From positions 110,412-174,411 of the forward strand of contig CAJTJB010000003.1 in NCBI GenBank assembly GCA_910576955.1: a stretch of DNA of 64,000 nt, read 5' to 3'. Both the position numbers and the translations under genes were made by a program. Position 1 is the stretch's first letter. Every line of letters begins with the position of its first letter. The notes beneath the pieces are model-generated. The model saw only the letters and a list, made by a program, of their open reading frames with translations. It did no database searches and had not been told where the DNA came from. Shown piece after piece: positions 8,322-17,400 of the stretch. Origin of the DNA: an uncultured Alphaproteobacteria bacterium (GTDB lineage: Bacteria; Pseudomonadota; Alphaproteobacteria; RF32; CAG-239).

Positions 8322-9224
8322 TCAGTCCGACAGGTTCTTGATAAGGGCATAGCCCCCTTTGTTGTCTTTGCTGAAAGTTCGCCGTCCGTCTTTCTTTAGG
8401 ACGAAAAACCATTGCGTATAAACGCGATATGCCCCTGCGCCTTGTGCGCCGTTAATAAGCTTAAACAGCTTAAAGGTATCTTTGCCTTTAGCGAGAAGAA
8501 AGATGCCTCTTTCCTGACGAATCGTACAAGCGGGTGCGGTTTCGAGTTGCGTATATTCAGCTTCTGCATAGCCGGTATGTTCCTCATCGAGCGTAACGTA
8601 ATCGCATTTCTCGCAAAAGAGAGCCGTTTCCGTCACCACCTTTTTGCCGTGCAGCAGGTAAAGTTTCGGCACTCGAGGCTTTTTCAGGGTGAAGACAAAG
8701 GCATAGTCAGCAATTTTGTGCCCTAAAATAAAGGGCGAGGAATCGTTGTTATACCCGTTGCCCAAGAGCTGCCAGCTGGAGTAGGGGCAGCGGATGAGCA
8801 GAAAGCCGGAAGTTTCCGCAAGCGAGTCGTCATATCCGCGAATGATAATGTTTGCGCCGGATTTGCGCCATTTGCCGCCGTTTTTCTCAAACACACGGAC
8901 AATACCGCTGTGGCTTGCATTATCAACGGAGATTTTCCATTTGCTGCAAGTGTCATAGATAAAGACATACAGCGTTTTGCCATCGTTAACGAGTTTATAG
9001 CGGCTGCGCGGGGTGCAGATAAACAGCAGCATGCCGAAAAACCATCCCCCTATCAGCCATTTAGCCGAAACAAGGTACTCCGGAATATCCGCAGATATTC
9101 CGAAAAAGTAAAACAGTCCCGCGGCAATCAGCGCCGGCATAACCGGATTGCGCTTTAACGCGCATAACCAACACTGCGGTTTGAGCAATGCTCCGAACCA
9201 CAAAAACTTAATAAAATAATTCAT
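8322..9224 (-). CDS. Unknown membrane-anchored protein (300 residues)
   Basis: I do not recognise the family. Two hydrophobic segments lie in the first 75 residues (about 28-45 and 52-72), followed by a soluble C-terminal region of about 225 residues rich in aromatics and glycine, with short beta-strand-like stretches (for example RVFEKNGGKWRKSG and VYTQWFFVLKKDGRRTF). A promoter-like pair (TTGCTT, 17 bp, TGATAT) lies upstream, but the bases before the ATG are T-rich with no Shine-Dalgarno sequence. That feature is shared with several other unknown genes in this window. Confidence 0.6.
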   Translation of the reverse strand: MNYFIKFLWFGALLKPQCWLCALKRNPVMPALIAAGLFYFFGISADIPEYLVSAKWLIGGWFFGMLLFICTPRSRYKLVNDGKTLYVFIYDTCSKWKISVDNASHSGIVRVFEKNGGKWRKSGANIIIRGYDDSLAETSGFLLIRCPYSSWQLLGNGYNNDSSPFILGHKIADYAFVFTLKKPRVPKLYLLHGKKVVTETALFCEKCDYVTLDEEHTGYAEAEYTQLETAPACTIRQERGIFLLAKGKDTFKLFKLINGAQGAGAYRVYTQWFFVLKKDGRRTFSKDNKGGYALIKNLSD

Positions 9225-9269
9225 ACAATAGAAGTTAAATGAAACAATAATTTAATTTGTGCGCCCACT

Positions 9270-9298
9270 ATATCAATAAATGAGGAAAAAGCAAGCAA
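9270..9298 (-). promoter_or_regulatory. Promoter for the gene at 8322-9224
   Basis: On the minus strand TTGCTT (9293-9298) and TGATAT (9270-9275) are 17 bp apart, about 45 bp before the start. The 5' leader lacks a purine-rich ribosome-binding site. Confidence 0.4.
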
Positions 9299-9352
9299 TT
9301 TTATTGCAAAAAGTAAAATCCCCGCCATAGTGGAAGAAAATATTATCTATGC

Positions 9353-9395
9353 GTCATTGCGAGGTGCGCCGTAAGGCTGCAACCGCGGCAATCTA
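9353..9395 (+). repeat. GTCATTGCGAG/GGCAATCT interspersed hairpin repeat
   Basis: This is one copy of the family that begins GTCATTGCGAG and ends GGCAATCT. Other copies are near 21113, 24829, 24911, 25088, 27390, 33790, 34402, 34449, 34498, 46712 and 60711. The ends are partly complementary, and many copies contain an inner hairpin. Sequences of this type are widespread in bacterial genomes. Confidence 0.75.
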
Positions 9396-9431
9396 TAAAC
9401 CGATGCGAAACACAATATCAGGAGAACGAAA

Positions 9432-9941
9432 ATGCAGCGTATTGCCGAATTTGAAAAAGTCAGCTTTAAACAGTTTGAAGAAGCTTGGAAAAATAACTTT
9501 TTAGCCTCGGATGAAGAGGTAACAAGATTATATGAGAGCATCAAGCTGCCGTGCCGTGCCACTTCAGGCTCTGCCGGATATGATTTTTTTACGCCGATAG
9601 ATTTGACATTATCTCCTAAAGAAAACATCTTGCTCCCGACCGGCGTGCGGGTAAAAATAGAGGAGGGCTGGTTTTTGGGGATTATGCCGAAATCGGGGCT
9701 GGGCTTTAAGTTCCGCCTGCAGATGGATAACACGATAGGGGTCATAGACAGTGATTATTACTATTCGGATAATGAGGGGCATATTTTCGTAAAGCTCACC
9801 AATGACAGCAATCAAAATAAGGTTGTGAGCATAAAAGCCGGCGCCTCAATTTGTCAGGGCATTTTCCTGCCGTTCGGTATCACAATGAGCGACTGTGTCA
9901 CAAGCCTCCGCAACGGTGGTTTAGGCTCTACCTCAAAATAA
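9432..9941 (+). CDS. dut: dUTP diphosphatase (trimeric dUTPase family)
   Basis: The enzyme hydrolyses dUTP to dUMP and diphosphate, keeping uracil out of DNA. Motif I (SGSAGYDFF), the MPKSGLGFK motif II equivalent, motif III (GVIDSDYY, with the substrate-stacking Tyr), a motif IV-like CQGIFLPFG and a C-terminal RNGGLGSTSK matching the mobile motif V (RGxGGFGSTG) are all visible. At 169 residues it has about 30 extra N-terminal residues relative to typical ~150-residue dUTPases. AGGAGAA precedes the ATG. It stands alone between two unknown minus-strand genes, with a strong shared terminator downstream. Confidence 0.9.
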   Translation: MQRIAEFEKVSFKQFEEAWKNNFLASDEEVTRLYESIKLPCRATSGSAGYDFFTPIDLTLSPKENILLPTGVRVKIEEGWFLGIMPKSGLGFKFRLQMDNTIGVIDSDYYYSDNEGHIFVKLTNDSNQNKVVSIKAGASICQGIFLPFGITMSDCVTSLRNGGLGSTSK

Positions 9942-10017
9942 GGAAATAAGCCCTAGCTAAAATATTGCCCGTGCCGCTGGCACTCGCAGCTTAAATAAAG
10001 CCCAACAAGTTGGGCAC

Positions 10018-10049
10018 AAAAAAAGCAGGGAAAATCCCTGCTTTTTTTT
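10018..10049. terminator. Bidirectional terminator between dut and the gene at 10060
   Basis: A perfect hairpin AGCAGGG-AAAA-TCCCTGCT is flanked by A-run and T-run and would stop transcription arriving from both sides. Confidence 0.9.
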
Positions 10050-10059
10050 AATAAGTCCG

Positions 10060-10896
10060 TCATTTCTTCAGGTTAATGGGAAGAATGATGGTTTTCCCCG
10101 GCTTGGCGCTGTCTTTTGGGGTTTTTGCCGCCGACCGGCGTTCTTTGAGCATAGCCTGCATCCGTTTGCCGAGAGCCTTTTGCATATTCTCAACAGAAAT
10201 CTTGCGGAAGTAATATCCGATTTTTTCCTCGTAATACAGGCGATAGGTGTCGCCGCCGATAACCGCCGTTTCGCCGACTTCAATCGGGTGGTCGGTAATG
10301 TCTTCGGGCGGATAGGCTGCGAGTTTTCCCACCTCATCAAGGCATAGCGGATGCCAATAGAGGCAGTCCTCATCGTTTTCATGCGTGGTTGCCCAGCAGA
10401 CACCGATAAACTTATGCTCCGAGTGGGAGTAAAGCTCAACCGGCAGCATATCGGTCACCGGATTGCAAGACTGCAGTTCAATGACCTGCCGCGCCTCAAG
10501 CTCATTGGCAAGCAGGCGGACTTTTTTGATAACGATTTCGCCCGTGTCGGTGAAAACCGAGCTGTACAGCTCGTCGTTCCACAGGGTAAACACCTCGTTT
10601 TGATGGGGCGTAATTTCCAGAATCTGGAGCTTGTTGAGTTTTTGTATATCCACCGCAAACACGGGAAATGTCGAATAGAGTGTCGGTTCTTCGCTCTTGA
10701 TGTCAAAATACATCCACACGAGCAGGTTGGGATATTCCATACTCGCCATGCGGATATTGCCGAGAAGAACCATCCCGCCTTTGGGGTAAAAATCTTCAAA
10801 GAACGCCAGAGCCTCAACAGAGTTGCTGACAACGACCTCATTGCCTACCGGAGCATACTGCTCGGGAAAGAGGATTTTGCCTAATTTTTTAGCCAT
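10060..10896 (-). CDS. Unknown soluble protein (278 residues)
   Basis: I do not recognise the family. The protein has no signal peptide or membrane segment and looks cytoplasmic. It has an alternating beta-rich pattern over residues 20-220, and the last ~50 residues are basic (KALGKRMQAMLKERRSAAK, then a Lys/Pro-rich tail). The promoter is strong (TTGACA, 16 bp, TATACT on the minus strand, 10943-10970), yet the leader before the ATG (ATCCCTATATTT) has no Shine-Dalgarno sequence. It belongs to the group of unknown genes with that arrangement. Confidence 0.6.
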   Translation of the reverse strand: MAKKLGKILFPEQYAPVGNEVVVSNSVEALAFFEDFYPKGGMVLLGNIRMASMEYPNLLVWMYFDIKSEEPTLYSTFPVFAVDIQKLNKLQILEITPHQNEVFTLWNDELYSSVFTDTGEIVIKKVRLLANELEARQVIELQSCNPVTDMLPVELYSHSEHKFIGVCWATTHENDEDCLYWHPLCLDEVGKLAAYPPEDITDHPIEVGETAVIGGDTYRLYYEEKIGYYFRKISVENMQKALGKRMQAMLKERRSAAKTPKDSAKPGKTIILPINLKK

Positions 10897-10942
10897 AAAT
10901 ATAGGGATTAAAAGTAAAACATATTCTTATTAAAACATCCCC

Positions 10943-10970
10943 AGTATAGCAAGTTTTGACAAAATGTCAA
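10943..10970 (-). promoter_or_regulatory. Strong promoter for the gene at 10060-10896
   Basis: On the minus strand TTGACA (10965-10970) and TATACT (10943-10948) are spaced 16 bp apart. The promoter lies directly beside the 3' end of trkH. Confidence 0.65.
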
Positions 10971-10974
10971 TCTT

Positions 10975-12417
10975 TTATTTGCGGCTGATTTTATTAAGCA
11001 ACACAAAGACAGTAACGACCTCCAAACGTCCGAGAACCATTGCCGAGGCTAACAGATATTTGACAAAAGGCGTAAAGCCGGCAAAACTACCGGCCGGTCC
11101 GGTTGCCGGAGTTAAGCCCAGCCCCGAGTTCGTCACATTGGCAATCACTGCCCCGAGTGCCGTCACAAAATCAACTCCCGTAAAGCAAATAATCAGCGTA
11201 TAAATCGCAATTGCAAACACAAAGCCGAACACCAGCACAAACACAGACGAAACAATCTCCGCCCCGATAACCTTATCGCCGGTTTTCATCACCGCCACTT
11301 GGTTCGGCGAGAGTGCTTTCACCGCATATTGTTTGAAAAACGCGCCGATAACCTGCCAGCGGAAAACCTTAATCGAACCGGTCGTCGAGCCCGTGCACCC
11401 GCCGTGCATAAAGAGGATAAGAAACACCACAACCGTCCAGCTGCCCCAAGAGATAAAGTCTGATGAGGCGAGCCCCGCGGTGGTGATGGCCGAGATAATG
11501 TTAAACGCCGCCCGCCGGAATGCGGTCAGAAAAGGTATCTCCGCGTCATAAGCATAAAAAATGCTGATAAACAAAATATACCCCGCTACCAGCTTGAGGA
11601 AGGCGTTAACCTGCGGGTTGGAGGTCACCGACGCCAGCGTGCGCCTTTTTAAGATAAGCACAAAATAAGTAATCGGCAGCGCGCTTAACAGCAGGAAAAC
11701 CGCGCATATTGCCTCAATTGTCGGGCTGTCAAAAAAGGCAATCGAATTGTTTTTGGGGCTTAACCCGCCCGTGCCCATGGTTGAAAGCGCAAACGCCACC
11801 GCGTCAAACCAGTTCATCCCCGCGTTTTTGAACAAAACGGCGCATAAAACCGAGAGGAAGATATAAACGAAAATAATGTCTTTGGCAATGTAGCGGATTT
11901 TCGGCAAAAACTTTTCTTCGGTGTCAGAGTTTTCTTTGCTGAACAGGTGCGTGCCGCCCGTCCCGAGAAACGGGGTTAAGGCTACTGCGAAAATGATAAT
12001 TCCGATACCGCCGAGCCCGTTGAGCATCGCCCGCCAGAGGAGCACGGATTTCGGCTGCGCCTCGATATTGCGCAAAATCGTCGAACCGGTGGAGGTAATT
12101 CCCGAGGTCGCCTCAAACACGGCGTCATACACAGTCTTAATATCGCCGTTGCCGTAAAGGGGCAGGGCACACACGAGCGGCGCGATAAACCAGCACGTCA
12201 CCGGAATAAGGTAACCCTGCAAAATCGTGATTTTCTTAACATCGCCGATATTGGCTAAAAACAGCGCTCCGCCGAGAAACATCGCCGTAAAGCTGCTCTG
12301 CAGAAAGATATAGTCAACCCGCCCGCTGTAATAATAAAGCGCGCCCGCCGGCAGCAGCATCATCAGCCCCAGCACAAACACAATAAACCCATCAATCATC
12401 AAAACCGGCCGCCACAT
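10975..12417 (-). CDS. trkH: TrkH-family potassium uptake protein
   Basis: This 480-residue integral inner-membrane protein is built of four M1-P-M2 repeats of the TrkH/KtrB family and moves K+ into the cell. The four filter loops can be seen: ITSTGSTIL, LSTMGTGGLS, ISAITTAGLAS and NVTNSGLGLTPATGP, each with the filter glycine. Typical TrkH signatures such as GGIGIIIFAVALTP follow the first loop. The start at 12417 has AAGGTGA upstream. TrkH normally works with the NAD-binding regulator TrkA; no trkA is in this window. Confidence 0.93.
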   Translation of the reverse strand: MWRPVLMIDGFIVFVLGLMMLLPAGALYYYSGRVDYIFLQSSFTAMFLGGALFLANIGDVKKITILQGYLIPVTCWFIAPLVCALPLYGNGDIKTVYDAVFEATSGITSTGSTILRNIEAQPKSVLLWRAMLNGLGGIGIIIFAVALTPFLGTGGTHLFSKENSDTEEKFLPKIRYIAKDIIFVYIFLSVLCAVLFKNAGMNWFDAVAFALSTMGTGGLSPKNNSIAFFDSPTIEAICAVFLLLSALPITYFVLILKRRTLASVTSNPQVNAFLKLVAGYILFISIFYAYDAEIPFLTAFRRAAFNIISAITTAGLASSDFISWGSWTVVVFLILFMHGGCTGSTTGSIKVFRWQVIGAFFKQYAVKALSPNQVAVMKTGDKVIGAEIVSSVFVLVFGFVFAIAIYTLIICFTGVDFVTALGAVIANVTNSGLGLTPATGPAGSFAGFTPFVKYLLASAMVLGRLEVVTVFVLLNKISRK

Positions 12418-12484
12418 ATCTTATCACCTTTCTTTTTTTCATTCATACCACTCCCTTTAGAGGGAAAGCTGTCTTTTTTATTTT

Positions 12485-12530
12485 TCTCCTCCCCCTTGAG
12501 GGGGGAGGTTGGGTGGGGGTGAAAATAATT
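12485..12530 (+). repeat. G-rich hairpin repeat upstream of trkH
   Basis: A CTCCTCCCCCTTGAGGGGGGAG hairpin is followed by GTTGGGTGGGGGTGA. Copies of this family also lie near 14182, 14237, 20905, 21050, 25150, 25200, 30010, 30175, 44935, 46985, 47040 and 60905. Confidence 0.75.
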
Positions 12531-12535
12531 CATCT

Positions 12536-14068
12536 TTACGACACCACTGCCACATACCACCACACAACCGCCGCCATAACCGCAAAGCCATAAAGCAACA
12601 CCGCCGTTCCTCTCTGCCATGCCGGGGAGAGCTTATCCGCCGCCAGCGCAAGAATCATTGCCATCGGCAGCGGCAAAAGCGCCACATACCGAAAGTCCTG
12701 ATTGCACATATACGGGTGCATTAAGCCAAACACTATTTGTCCGCCGAGCAGTCCGAAGAGTAAAAACACCGCTGTCCACGCATAAACATTTTTTGCCTGC
12801 CTGCAAAGCAGATAAATCACCGCACCGGCAACCAGACATAAAATCGCTTTATAAACCCATACGAGCACCGCAATCAGTCCCATAATCTCCGCGCCGCGGT
12901 AACTGAAGTCCCACTGCCCGAACAACGCCGTTTTCGTCATTGTTTCCCACAGGTTAATGCCGAAGTCATTATAAAACATCCGCTCATAAACAAGCGCTCC
13001 GAGCGGGTTAAGGCGCTCCCACAGGCTATAAGGTTTGAGGGGCAGATGTTCCTGCGGTGGCACAAACCCCGCGCCGATGTCCAAAACAAAATGCTGGTAT
13101 AAAGGCCAGAGCATAATTCCTATAAGCAAACACGCGCCGAATATCAGCAGCTCATACAGTGTCGCCTTGTCCCGCTTGTTCCACAGCCGAACTCCGAGCA
13201 AAAACGCCAAAGCCGGCAACACCAACACGCCCGAAAGCTTGGTCAGCGCCGCGGCGGTGGCAAATAAAAAGATGAAAAAGAGATTTTTCCGCCCGCCGTT
13301 TTGGTAATAGAGCAGAGCGTAATATACCGCTCCGGCTTGCAACGGCAGCAGCAGGCAGTCATTGTTAAAAAAGCCCGCAATCGCATTATACGTCGGGAAA
13401 AAGCACACTAACGCCAGCGCCACCCCGAAAACAAGCCCGCCAACGTTCAAAACCCGCAAAATCCGCGCCGCAATCAGATAATACCACAGCATATAGCAAC
13501 AAAACAAGACTTGCGCCGTTTCCGCCGCAGCGGTGGTATTGTCCGTAAACAGCTGCACGATGCGAATGCTCCCCGCCGCCAAGAAGAAATGCAAAATCGG
13601 GTGATACGCCGAATAGCTCGGACGCGTCAACAGCGGATTTTCGTTCCAAAACAAAAAGTTATTTTCTAAAATATATTCAATGTAGTTATAGCACGAGGCA
13701 AAGTCATATTGCACATCCGTATGCGCGGTGTTGGTGATAAACGCAAGGTTAAAAAACGCCGCCGTATAAATCATCCCGTCGGTCAGAGGCTTTTTCGAGA
13801 GCCCGTAAGCGGTGGCGATAAACCCGCCAAACAGCCACACGTTCCATACTTTTGCCGGTAAAATAAATGCAGATAAAGCCAAAACCAGTGCCGTTATTCC
13901 GGCAACGGCAAACTTTTTGCCCTGCAGTTCCGGCATGTTAAAGCCGAGCACAAACGCCATCGCCAGCCACAGGTTAAGGCGTGCCGCATCAAGCCCGTAG
14001 CAAACTGCCGCTGCCGTTGCCGCCATAAACGCCGCGCCCATCGCCGCAAATTTCAAAACCGAACGCAC
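12536..14068 (-). CDS. Polytopic membrane protein, possibly a GT-C-type glycosyltransferase
   Basis: The 510-residue protein has roughly a dozen hydrophobic segments. A large loop after the first helices holds acidic and His residues (TDVQYDFASCYNYIEYI, then SYSAYHPILHFFLAAG), resembling the catalytic periplasmic loop of lipid-linked-sugar glycosyltransferases of the GT39/ArnT fold. That assignment rests on topology and the HP-H pattern, not on a clear family signature. I use the GTG at 14068 as the start because GGAGGG lies six bases before it. Its neighbours do not reveal the substrate. Confidence 0.5.
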   Translation of the reverse strand: MRSVLKFAAMGAAFMAATAAAVCYGLDAARLNLWLAMAFVLGFNMPELQGKKFAVAGITALVLALSAFILPAKVWNVWLFGGFIATAYGLSKKPLTDGMIYTAAFFNLAFITNTAHTDVQYDFASCYNYIEYILENNFLFWNENPLLTRPSYSAYHPILHFFLAAGSIRIVQLFTDNTTAAAETAQVLFCCYMLWYYLIAARILRVLNVGGLVFGVALALVCFFPTYNAIAGFFNNDCLLLPLQAGAVYYALLYYQNGGRKNLFFIFLFATAAALTKLSGVLVLPALAFLLGVRLWNKRDKATLYELLIFGACLLIGIMLWPLYQHFVLDIGAGFVPPQEHLPLKPYSLWERLNPLGALVYERMFYNDFGINLWETMTKTALFGQWDFSYRGAEIMGLIAVLVWVYKAILCLVAGAVIYLLCRQAKNVYAWTAVFLLFGLLGGQIVFGLMHPYMCNQDFRYVALLPLPMAMILALAADKLSPAWQRGTAVLLYGFAVMAAVVWWYVAVVS

Positions 14069-14392
14069 GGTTTAACCCTCCGCATAAAAAAATCATTTAA
14101 ATTCAGCTAACAATTTTTAAACCTTAAAGTCAAGCTTAAGCAAAGCGTTATACTCATTAAACAACTCTGAACATACCTCGTTTCCTCCCCCTCTCCTATC
14201 CTCCCCCGCCTTGGGGGGAGGGACACCTTGCCGCACAACCTCCCCTCCCCCTTGAGGGGGGAGGATGGGTGGGGGTGACAACAATCTATCCTTTAACTTC
14301 CCCCTTTCTCTTAAACGTCATCCCTCCCTTGGTAATGGTGGTAAGGGGGGCGGCGGAACTTCCGGTTATACATAATCTTTTCAAAATATCGC
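14069..14392. repeat. Intergenic repeat cluster upstream of the VWA gene
   Basis: Two G-rich hairpin repeats lie back to back, one reversed (about 14182-14224) and one forward (about 14237-14290). A third, degenerate copy follows at about 14320-14362. No gene or RNA is seen before the promoter at 14393. Confidence 0.7.
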
Positions 14393-14428
14393 TTGCCAGA
14401 TTCCAAAACTTATGCTAAAATAGCATAA
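14393..14428 (+). promoter_or_regulatory. Promoter with a palindrome over the -10 box of the VWA-AAA operon
   Basis: TTGCCA at 14393-14398 and TAAAAT at 14416-14421 are 17 bp apart. A perfect inverted repeat, TTATGCTA-AAA-TAGCATAA (14410-14428), covers the -10 box and is well placed to be a repressor operator; that role is inferred. GGAGG lies just before the ATG at 14455. Confidence 0.6.
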
Positions 14429-14454
14429 AGTTTAAAAAAAATATCGGAGGCGCA

Positions 14455-17400
14455 ATGCTGAACGGCTTAAAAAATATCTTAAAAGGGCAGCGCGAAAAAG
14501 CTGAAGAGATAATCGGCGATAAAGAAAAGTATCAGCAGGAAGCCAAAGTCCGCCATATTAAGGATATTGTCAAAAGCCCGTTAAACCGCTTGCGTATTGA
14601 GTTTTCTTCAAATTTTTTGACTGCCGATTGCAAAAACAAAATCACCGAAGAGTATATTCGTAAGCTGCATTCCAAAATAGAAACGGCGTTTGCAACCGAT
14701 GAGGATAAAAAGGAAATTTTTGCCGCCCATCAGGAAAATTTTGAGCATTTTCTCGCGACCGGCGATATTAAAACCCCGCTAAACCTCAAAGACGAAGAAT
14801 CGCAACTGTTTTGGGGCGCAGCGTTGGCGCTGTATGCCGTCCATCCCGAAATGGCGAAAAAGTGGAATAACCGCAACCATAATCCGGACATCACCAAAAG
14901 CACGATTTGGCGGCGTATTGCCTCGTCTACCTATATGAAGCAGGAGCTGCAGAAACACGCGGCAATTTTGGAAAATTCTTTAAGCAATCCGGATGCCAAA
15001 ATCGTCTGGAGTGCCCACGGTTACCCGAACATCAGCTATTGCTTTATCCCCGATAAAAACCTGATTATCGATGATATGCTCTGGACACTGGTTGCCGGGG
15101 CGGATGCGGCAGCGCCGGCGATAAACCACGAAATTGCCCACTCGCAGGGAACGCAAATCACCAAATCCCCGCGGATGGAAGAAATTGACAAGCGCCAAAA
15201 AGAACTGATGGGTATAATGCGCACCGCTTCCCGCAGCAAAGACCGTGCGGCGTATAACAAAGCAGCCAAAGAGGCGACGCGTTTAAAGCTTGAGTTTCAA
15301 TATCGGTTTTATTTTTTGGACGAGCTTGAAAATATGTATGCAAACCGATTCGCGGTTAATTTCGGCGGCGAATATGACGCGGCGCATTTAAACGAGTTGG
15401 AAACGGATATTAACGTCGGCGCCAAATACCTTGCGCCGAAAAGCATTGAAGAAGCGGAAAAAGCATTTAAACAGTCGGCTAATCAGCGGATTATGCATAT
15501 TAAAGCCATTGCCCGCAACAGCTTTTTTGCCAATAATGAACTGATTTCGCCGCTCAAATTTGAAGAATGGCACGCGTTGCATCTTTATCCGGAACTGTTA
15601 AGCGGCAAAGATGCGGACGGGCACCATTTGGGGGCAGCAGAGTGTTTTGAGCGTATTCGTGAAATTTGTGATAAGTTTGAAGCAAGCCAGCCGAGTCCGC
15701 GGCTTAAAAACTTAAATAAAAAGATGTATCAATCCCGTATGACCGCCATGAGCAAACGCCGCGCGGCGATGGTGGATGAGTTTTTTGATACATTTGTCGC
15801 CCCGCATATGGAAGAATTGTATAAAGAGGCTGAAAAAAAGTTTGATGAGCAAGATAAGCAGTTACAAAGCCAAATGCAAAATCAGCAACAACAAAGCCAG
15901 CAGCAGGAGAACCAACAAGGTCAAGGCAGCGACCAAGACCAGCAGCAGGAGAACCGGCAAGGTCAGGGTAACGACCAAGACCAGCAGCAGGAAAACCAGC
16001 AAGGACAGGGCAGCGACCAAGACCAGCAGCAGGAGAACCAACAGGGTCAGGGCAAAGACCAAGACCAGCAGCAGGAGAACCGGCAAGGTCAGGGCAGCGA
16101 CCAAGACCAGCAGCAGGAAAACCAACAGGGTCAAGGCGGTAACCAAGACCAGCAGCAGGAGAACCAGCAAGGACAGAGCAACGGTCAGCAGCAGGAGAAC
16201 CTGCAAGGTCAGGGTAACGACCAGAACCAACAACAGGAGAACCAGCAAGGTCAGGGTAACGACCAGAACCAACAACAGGAGAACCAACAGGGGCAGGGTA
16301 ACGACCAAGACCAGCAGCAGGAGAGCCAGCAAGGGCAGGGCAACGACCAGAACCAGCAGCAAGAGAACCGACAAGGTCAAGGCAACGACCAGAACCAGCA
16401 ACAGGAGAACCAACAAGGTCAGGGTAACGACCAGAACCAGCAGCAGGAGAACCAGCAAGGGCAGAGCAACGGTCAGCAGCAAAACGAACAAAACAGCGAT
16501 GCGCAAGAAGAAAACGCTTCAAACGATATGCCCGAGGGGTTTCCGCCGATGGAGCAGTTTGAACTGCCGGATACCGATAGCCAATACCGCCCGAAACTGA
16601 CGGAAGAGGAAATAAAAGACCTGCTCGAAAAAGCCGAGAATTTGCAAGATTTGAAAAAGCTTCTTGAAAAAGCCGGCGATAAAGAAAACGGTGAAGAAAA
16701 TAAAGACGGTCAAACCCCGCAAAAAACTCAAGGCTCAAACCAAGACCTCAATGATAACGAACAAACAAACGACAACCTCGAAGATTACATTCCGCAAAAC
16801 GACTATCCGACACTGATAGACATTGACAGTATGAAAAAGCTCAAAGGCGACGAAATGCAGGCTGCGCGTTTTTATCGCGAAGGCAATTGGGACGAATACC
16901 AAAAATACATAGCGCAATACGCCAACGAAATTGCGCAAGCCAAAAAGCTGATTGCCGAGATTATCAAACAAAACAAGCTGGACAGCGTCCGCCGCGGGCA
17001 CGAAAAGATTAAAGAAAAAATGACTAAACTGCCGGTTCAGGGCGGGCGGACGATAGACCTGCAGCGTCACGTTGCGCTCGAGCAAAAGCTCCGCCGCGGC
17101 GATCCGAACATCACCCGCAAAGATTTGGAGCGTTTTCGCACCAAATATAAATATTCCGAAGACGAGATAATCAAAGAAATCCAAATTCCGCAGTCCAACT
17201 TCGGCATCCTGATTGACGGCTCGGGCTCGATGACCGGACGCCCGTTTGAAAATGCGCTTGCCATCTCGTGCATTTTGTATGAAGCTGCCCGCAGTTTCAA
17301 AGAGATAAACGTTTATATTTATATGATGGGTCAGCCGATACCGTTAACGGTAGCTCTTCCGGATGATGCCACCAAAAAAATTGCCGAAAGGCTGGAGAGC

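Noticed and set aside
7010..9941. Prophage remnant, suggested by UmuC and dUTPase
   Set aside because: There are no structural, packaging, integrase or lysis genes, and both enzymes are also ordinary chromosomal genes.
15704..16738. Long antisense open frames (344 and 214 residues) over the VWA gene
   Set aside because: They arise from the in-frame 42-bp repeat, which lacks stops in several frames. Their translations are monotonous Leu/Val or Ala/Gly/Ser repeats with no independent start signals.
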